NCBI GenBank assembly: GCA_031285405.1
Contig: JAITWH010000006.1
Span: 1 to 42,990, forward strand
Source of the DNA: Alistipes sp.
GTDB taxonomy: Bacteria; Bacteroidota; Bacteroidia; Bacteroidales; Rikenellaceae
Direction: 5' to 3'
DNA length: 42,990 nt
Below are positions 39,503 through 42,990 of the stretch, in pieces. The translations under genes and the position numbers were made by a program. The notes beneath the pieces were generated by a model. It had not been told where the DNA came from, ran no database searches, and saw only the letters and a program-made list of their open reading frames with translations. How positions within the stretch are numbered: position 1 is the first letter of the stretch; each line of letters starts with the position of its first letter.

Positions 39503-41602
39503 ATGAAAAAACTAATTTACATAATACTCACCGCCGCCACGTTGGCAACCGCCTGCCGGCCCGACAAACCCGAAACCCCCGCCCCCATCCGCGTGGCGAG
39601 CGTAACCGTTACACCTGTAACACTCACCCTCGAAGTCGGTGACACCGAGACCATTACCACCGAAGTCCTGCCGAAAAACGCCGCCGACAAAAGCGTGACA
39701 TGGGAGACATCCGACCCGAAAATCGCCACCGTCAGCGAGACGGGCGAAGTCACCGCCATAGCCGCCGGAACCGCAACGATCACCGCCACCGCCGACGGAA
39801 AATCCGACACAAGCACCATAACCGTCACCAAGCCCGAAGAAGACCCCGAAGACCCGACCGATCCGGAAGACCCCGAAGACCCCGAAGACCCCGAAGATCC
39901 GACCGACCCGACCGACCCCGAAGACCCCTCTATAATAGAGGTACAAAGCATCACCATCAGCCGCTTCGGAGAGACAATAACCCGCACCCTACCGCTCAAC
40001 GAGGGCGAGTCAGAAAAACTAAAAGCCACCATAACACCCGAAAACGCCACCGACAAGACCCTAACCTGGGCCAGCTCCAACGAGCAGGTAGCAACAGTAG
40101 ACCAAGAGGGAAAAATAACCGCCCACCAAGAAGGCACGGCCAAGATCACCGCCACGGCCACCACCCCCAAAACCAACCCCACCCAGACAACAGTCACGGT
40201 AAACGTCTACGCGCCGGAAGCCCCCCCGCAACCCGCCCCCACGATAGGCGGCCCGATCCCCGGCAGCACCCTCCTCTGGAGCTACAACCTCACCACCAAA
40301 GCCCTGACCATCAGCGGCAACGACGATATGCCCGACTTTCCGCTTGCGCAGGACAGACCCTGGTACGATCTACGCGACGAAATGAAAACCGTGACCATCG
40401 CCGACGGCGTCTCGAAAATCGGCGGCCTCGCTTTCTCCAACAGCAGCGCCCTCACTACGGCAACGCTCCCCGCCAGCGTGACCTCCATAGGCAGCGGCGC
40501 ATTTGGCAGATGCTTCGCCCTCACAACCGTCGACCTCGGCGGCACGACCGACATCAGCTACAGCGCTTTTGCGAGCTGCACCGCCCTCGCGACCATCGAC
40601 CTCAGCGACGTGACAACCATCGGCGGCAGCGCTTTTCAGGAATGCGCCGCCCTCACGAACATCGACCTTTCAAGCGTGCAGACCATCGGCGGCAACGCTT
40701 TCCAATACTGCCGCAACCTCACGACCGTCAACCTCGGCAACGTGCAGACCATCGTCAGCTTCGCTTTCGCTGATTGCGACAAAATCACCGATGTAACGAT
40801 CCTCGCGACCGACCCGCCATTCCTCCCCCTCGGCATCTTCCCCAACCCGGGCGACACCCTCCACATCCCCGCCGGCACCTACGACGCCTACAACACCACC
40901 CCCAATTGGAGCACCGTCTTCACCACCATCCTCGACCCCAACGGCACTGCCGGCGGCACGATCCCCAACAGCACGATCTCAATCTCCGACGATCTCACAT
41001 GGAATTACAACCCCACCACCACCACCCTCTCCATCACCGGCACCGGCGCCATACCCGACTTTGCCAACGCATGGCACGCACAGGCCGCCGACGTCACAAC
41101 CATAACCATCGCCGACGGCATCACATCCATAGGTTGGGAAGCTTTCTACCAATGCCCCAACCTCACGAGCGTGACGCTCCCCGCCAGCGTGACCTACATC
41201 GAAGAGCAGGCCTTTAAGGACTGCGGCAACCTCACAACCATCGACCTTTCAAACGTGCAGACCATCGGTTTAGAAGCATTTTACGGCTGCGAAGCCCTCA
41301 CGACCATCAATCTTTCAAGCGTGCAGACCATCGGCCAAAGCGCTTTCATAGGCTGCGCCGCCACCAGTGTGACAATCGGCCCCAACGTAACCTCCATAAG
41401 CGACAACGCATTCGTTGCCTGCACCGCACTCACGGACGTAACGATCCTCGCGACCGACCCGCCGACCCTCGGCACCAACAACTTCATCTCCAATCAATCG
41501 GCAGACACCCTCCACGTCCCCACGGGCTACCGTCAGGCCTACGTCGACGAGGGATGGCTCAGCGCCTTCCACGACATCGTCGAAGAGGCCCCCGCCAATT
41601 AA
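39503..41602 (+). CDS. Big2 / BspA-type leucine-rich-repeat lipoprotein
   Basis: A 699-residue surface lipoprotein (lipobox LATAC near residue 18). Two bacterial Ig-like Big2 domains (about 31-110, SVTVTPVTLTLEVGDTETI, and 145-235, ITPENATDKTLTWASSNEQ) are separated by an acidic Pro-rich PEDPTDPEDP linker. The rest is two blocks of BspA-like LRRs (about 265-430 and 485-660) with the LTTVDLSSVQTIGGNAF pattern and ILATDPP/TLHVP caps. It is probably an adhesin or substrate-binding protein. The linker is encoded by 9-nt-type tandem repeats (39836-39930), so its length may vary between strains. Its stop is AAT TAA, and the aldolase gene starts 21 nt later. Confidence 0.85.
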   Translation: MKKLIYIILTAATLATACRPDKPETPAPIRVASVTVTPVTLTLEVGDTETITTEVLPKNAADKSVTWETSDPKIATVSETGEVTAIAAGTATITATADGKSDTSTITVTKPEEDPEDPTDPEDPEDPEDPEDPTDPTDPEDPSIIEVQSITISRFGETITRTLPLNEGESEKLKATITPENATDKTLTWASSNEQVATVDQEGKITAHQEGTAKITATATTPKTNPTQTTVTVNVYAPEAPPQPAPTIGGPIPGSTLLWSYNLTTKALTISGNDDMPDFPLAQDRPWYDLRDEMKTVTIADGVSKIGGLAFSNSSALTTATLPASVTSIGSGAFGRCFALTTVDLGGTTDISYSAFASCTALATIDLSDVTTIGGSAFQECAALTNIDLSSVQTIGGNAFQYCRNLTTVNLGNVQTIVSFAFADCDKITDVTILATDPPFLPLGIFPNPGDTLHIPAGTYDAYNTTPNWSTVFTTILDPNGTAGGTIPNSTISISDDLTWNYNPTTTTLSITGTGAIPDFANAWHAQAADVTTITIADGITSIGWEAFYQCPNLTSVTLPASVTYIEEQAFKDCGNLTTIDLSNVQTIGLEAFYGCEALTTINLSSVQTIGQSAFIGCAATSVTIGPNVTSISDNAFVACTALTDVTILATDPPTLGTNNFISNQSADTLHVPTGYRQAYVDEGWLSAFHDIVEEAPAN

Positions 41603-41623
41603 CCCATAACAAAAAACAGACCC

Positions 41624-42634
41624 ATGAGAAGTTTCGCAAGCGACAACAACGCAAGCGTCCACCCGCGGGTGATGGCCGCCCTCTCCGACGCCAATCGCAA
41701 CCACGCCGTCGGCTACGGCGACGACCCCTGGACAGCAGCAGCCCTCGAAGCCCTTCGGCAAGCCTTCGCCCCCGCCGCCGAACCCTTTTTAGTCTTCAAC
41801 GGCACCGGCGCCAACACCATTGCACTTCAGGCAGTTACGCGGTCGTGGGGCTCAATCGTGTGCGCCGCCACTGCCCACATCTACGTCGACGAGTGCGGCG
41901 CGCCGGCCCGCATGACCGGCTGTCAGCTGCTGCCGCTGGAGACCCCCGACGGAAAACTCACGCCCCAACTGATCGAACCCCACCTCCACGTCTTGGGAGT
42001 CGAACACCACCCGCAACCCGCCGTGGCCTACATCTCGCAGACCACCGAGCTGGGCACGGTCTACACCGCCAAGGAGATTCGGGCGCTGGCCGACTTTCTG
42101 CACCTGCACGGCATGGCGCTCCACATGGACGGCGCGCGCCTCGCAAACGCCTGTGCCGCAACGGGTTGCACCCTGCGCGAGATGACCCTCGACGCGGGAG
42201 TCGACGTGCTCAGTTTCGGCGGCACCAAAAACGGCATGATGATGGGCGAGGCTGTGATCGCCTTTCGGCCCGAAATCGCGCGCGACATGCGTTTCATTCG
42301 CAAACAGTCGGCGCAGTTGGCCTCCAAAATGCGCTACCTCGGGGCGCAGTGGACGGCCTACCTGAAAGACGATTTGTGGCTCACCAACGCCCTGCATGCC
42401 AACGAGATGGCAACCCGACTGGCCGAGGTGCTGGCCCGTGTACCCGACGTGCGCTTCACCCAAAAAGTCGAGAGCAACCAAATCTTCTGCATCCTCCCGC
42501 CTGAGTTATTGACCCGCCTACGCGAAAAATACTTCTTCTACATGTGGAACGAACCCGCCGGCGAAGCCCGCTTCGTAACCTCCTGGGACACCACCCAAGA
42601 AGACATCGCCGAATTCGCCAACATCCTCAATTAA
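41624..42634 (+). CDS. Low-specificity threonine aldolase-like PLP enzyme
   Basis: A 336-residue fold-type I PLP enzyme of the beta-eliminating lyase/threonine aldolase family, which cleaves L-threonine or L-allo-threonine to glycine and acetaldehyde. Family features are FASDNNASVHPRVMAAL, VFNGTGANTIAL, HIYVDECGAPA, the LHMDGARLANA Asp/Arg pair near 167 and SFGGTKNG with the Schiff-base K202. The C-terminal domain ends EARFVTSWDTTQEDI. Length is normal for the family. The final codons CTC AAT TAA merge with a 7-nt A+T repeat tail. Confidence 0.92.
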   Translation: MRSFASDNNASVHPRVMAALSDANRNHAVGYGDDPWTAAALEALRQAFAPAAEPFLVFNGTGANTIALQAVTRSWGSIVCAATAHIYVDECGAPARMTGCQLLPLETPDGKLTPQLIEPHLHVLGVEHHPQPAVAYISQTTELGTVYTAKEIRALADFLHLHGMALHMDGARLANACAATGCTLREMTLDAGVDVLSFGGTKNGMMMGEAVIAFRPEIARDMRFIRKQSAQLASKMRYLGAQWTAYLKDDLWLTNALHANEMATRLAEVLARVPDVRFTQKVESNQIFCILPPELLTRLREKYFFYMWNEPAGEARFVTSWDTTQEDIAEFANILN

Positions 42635-42990
42635 AAATTAAGAATTAAGAATCGGCTACGCGGCATAAAAATGTCATTCCGAACGCATGTGAGGAATCTA
42701 CCGAATAGATAACTGTAAGGTAGATCCCTCGTCATTGCGAGCAAAGCGAAGCAATCCAGAATACCGCGTTAGCCTAAGCGTCGCGTTAGCGCGCGCTGGT
42801 CCATAGTTGCCGCATCGCTGCGCGACGCGCTTTCAGCTCGCTTTTTTCGAATATATTCGAAAAAAGCTACGCCCCCGATAGCGAAAAACGGCGTTAAAAA
42901 ATAGGCGGCTAAAAGCGTCAAGAAATCGAGACATTTTGGTTCCAAAATCGCGCACGCGTCGATTTGCCGGAACGCCGGCAGCGATTTATT
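42635..42990. repeat. Repeat-filled end: heptads, REP-B, chimeric REP, palindromes
   Basis: After the aldolase stop come ATTAAGA heptads, CTACGC, REP-B (42670-42702) with ATTCC/GGAAT arms, and a chimera (42719-42759) of a REP-B half and a full REP-A. A perfect 26-bp palindrome (42841-42866) follows, then the window-end repeat with TTTTGGTTCCAAAA (42934-42947), and the GCCGGAACGCCGGCAGCGAT block (42966-42988). No gene is supported. Confidence 0.8.

Overview
The window looks like a GC-rich member of the Bacteroidales, most like Alistipes/Rikenellaceae. Supporting signs are a SusC/SusD pair with ECF sigma and FecR genes, housekeeping promoters of the TTTG-N20-TAnnTTTG type, few Shine-Dalgarno sites, a tRNA without encoded CCA, and BACON/BspA-era lipoproteins. 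The genus is an inference; no rRNA or marker phylogeny was available.

Layout. 1-960: an array of terminator-like hairpins behind a CbrC-family gene. 1077-3881: ribH and a TPR gene, divergent from recF and a DUF721 gene. 3973-9353: cutC, a Clp ATPase, a beta-propeller lipoprotein and a YfcE-type phosphodiesterase. 9456-9665: tRNA-Lys(CTT) with a duplicated 3' end and duplicated terminator. 10065-26585: a polysaccharide utilisation locus (ECF sigma, FecR, STN-type SusC, SusD, DUF3823, a GH55-like double beta-helix fused to an SMP-30-like propeller, a clan GH-A lipoprotein, and a convergent GH30-GH5 pair). The GH30_3-like and GH55-like enzymes suggest a beta-1,3/beta-1,6-glucan substrate (inference). 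26862-27574: an AT-rich single-gene cassette between 18-bp inverted repeats, with its own consensus sigma70 promoter. 27732-35244: ROK kinase, small envelope proteins, a succinate-CoA transferase and a Ca2+-type P-ATPase. 35559-42634: paired InlB-repeat lipoproteins, a radical SAM protein, a DUF1080/TIM-barrel fusion, a Big2/BspA-LRR lipoprotein and a threonine aldolase.

The intergenic DNA is the most striking part. Several genes end in the same modular tail: a stop codon inside 7-nt A+T repeats, then a CTACGC linker, then one or two hairpin repeats (REP-A with ATTGC/GCAAT stems, REP-B with ATCCC/GGGAT or ATTCC/GGAAT stems) whose stems covary. The best candidates for something undescribed are this gene-tail mosaic, the IR-flanked cassette, and the four-unit terminator array. 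All assignments come from reading the sequence; no database search was run.
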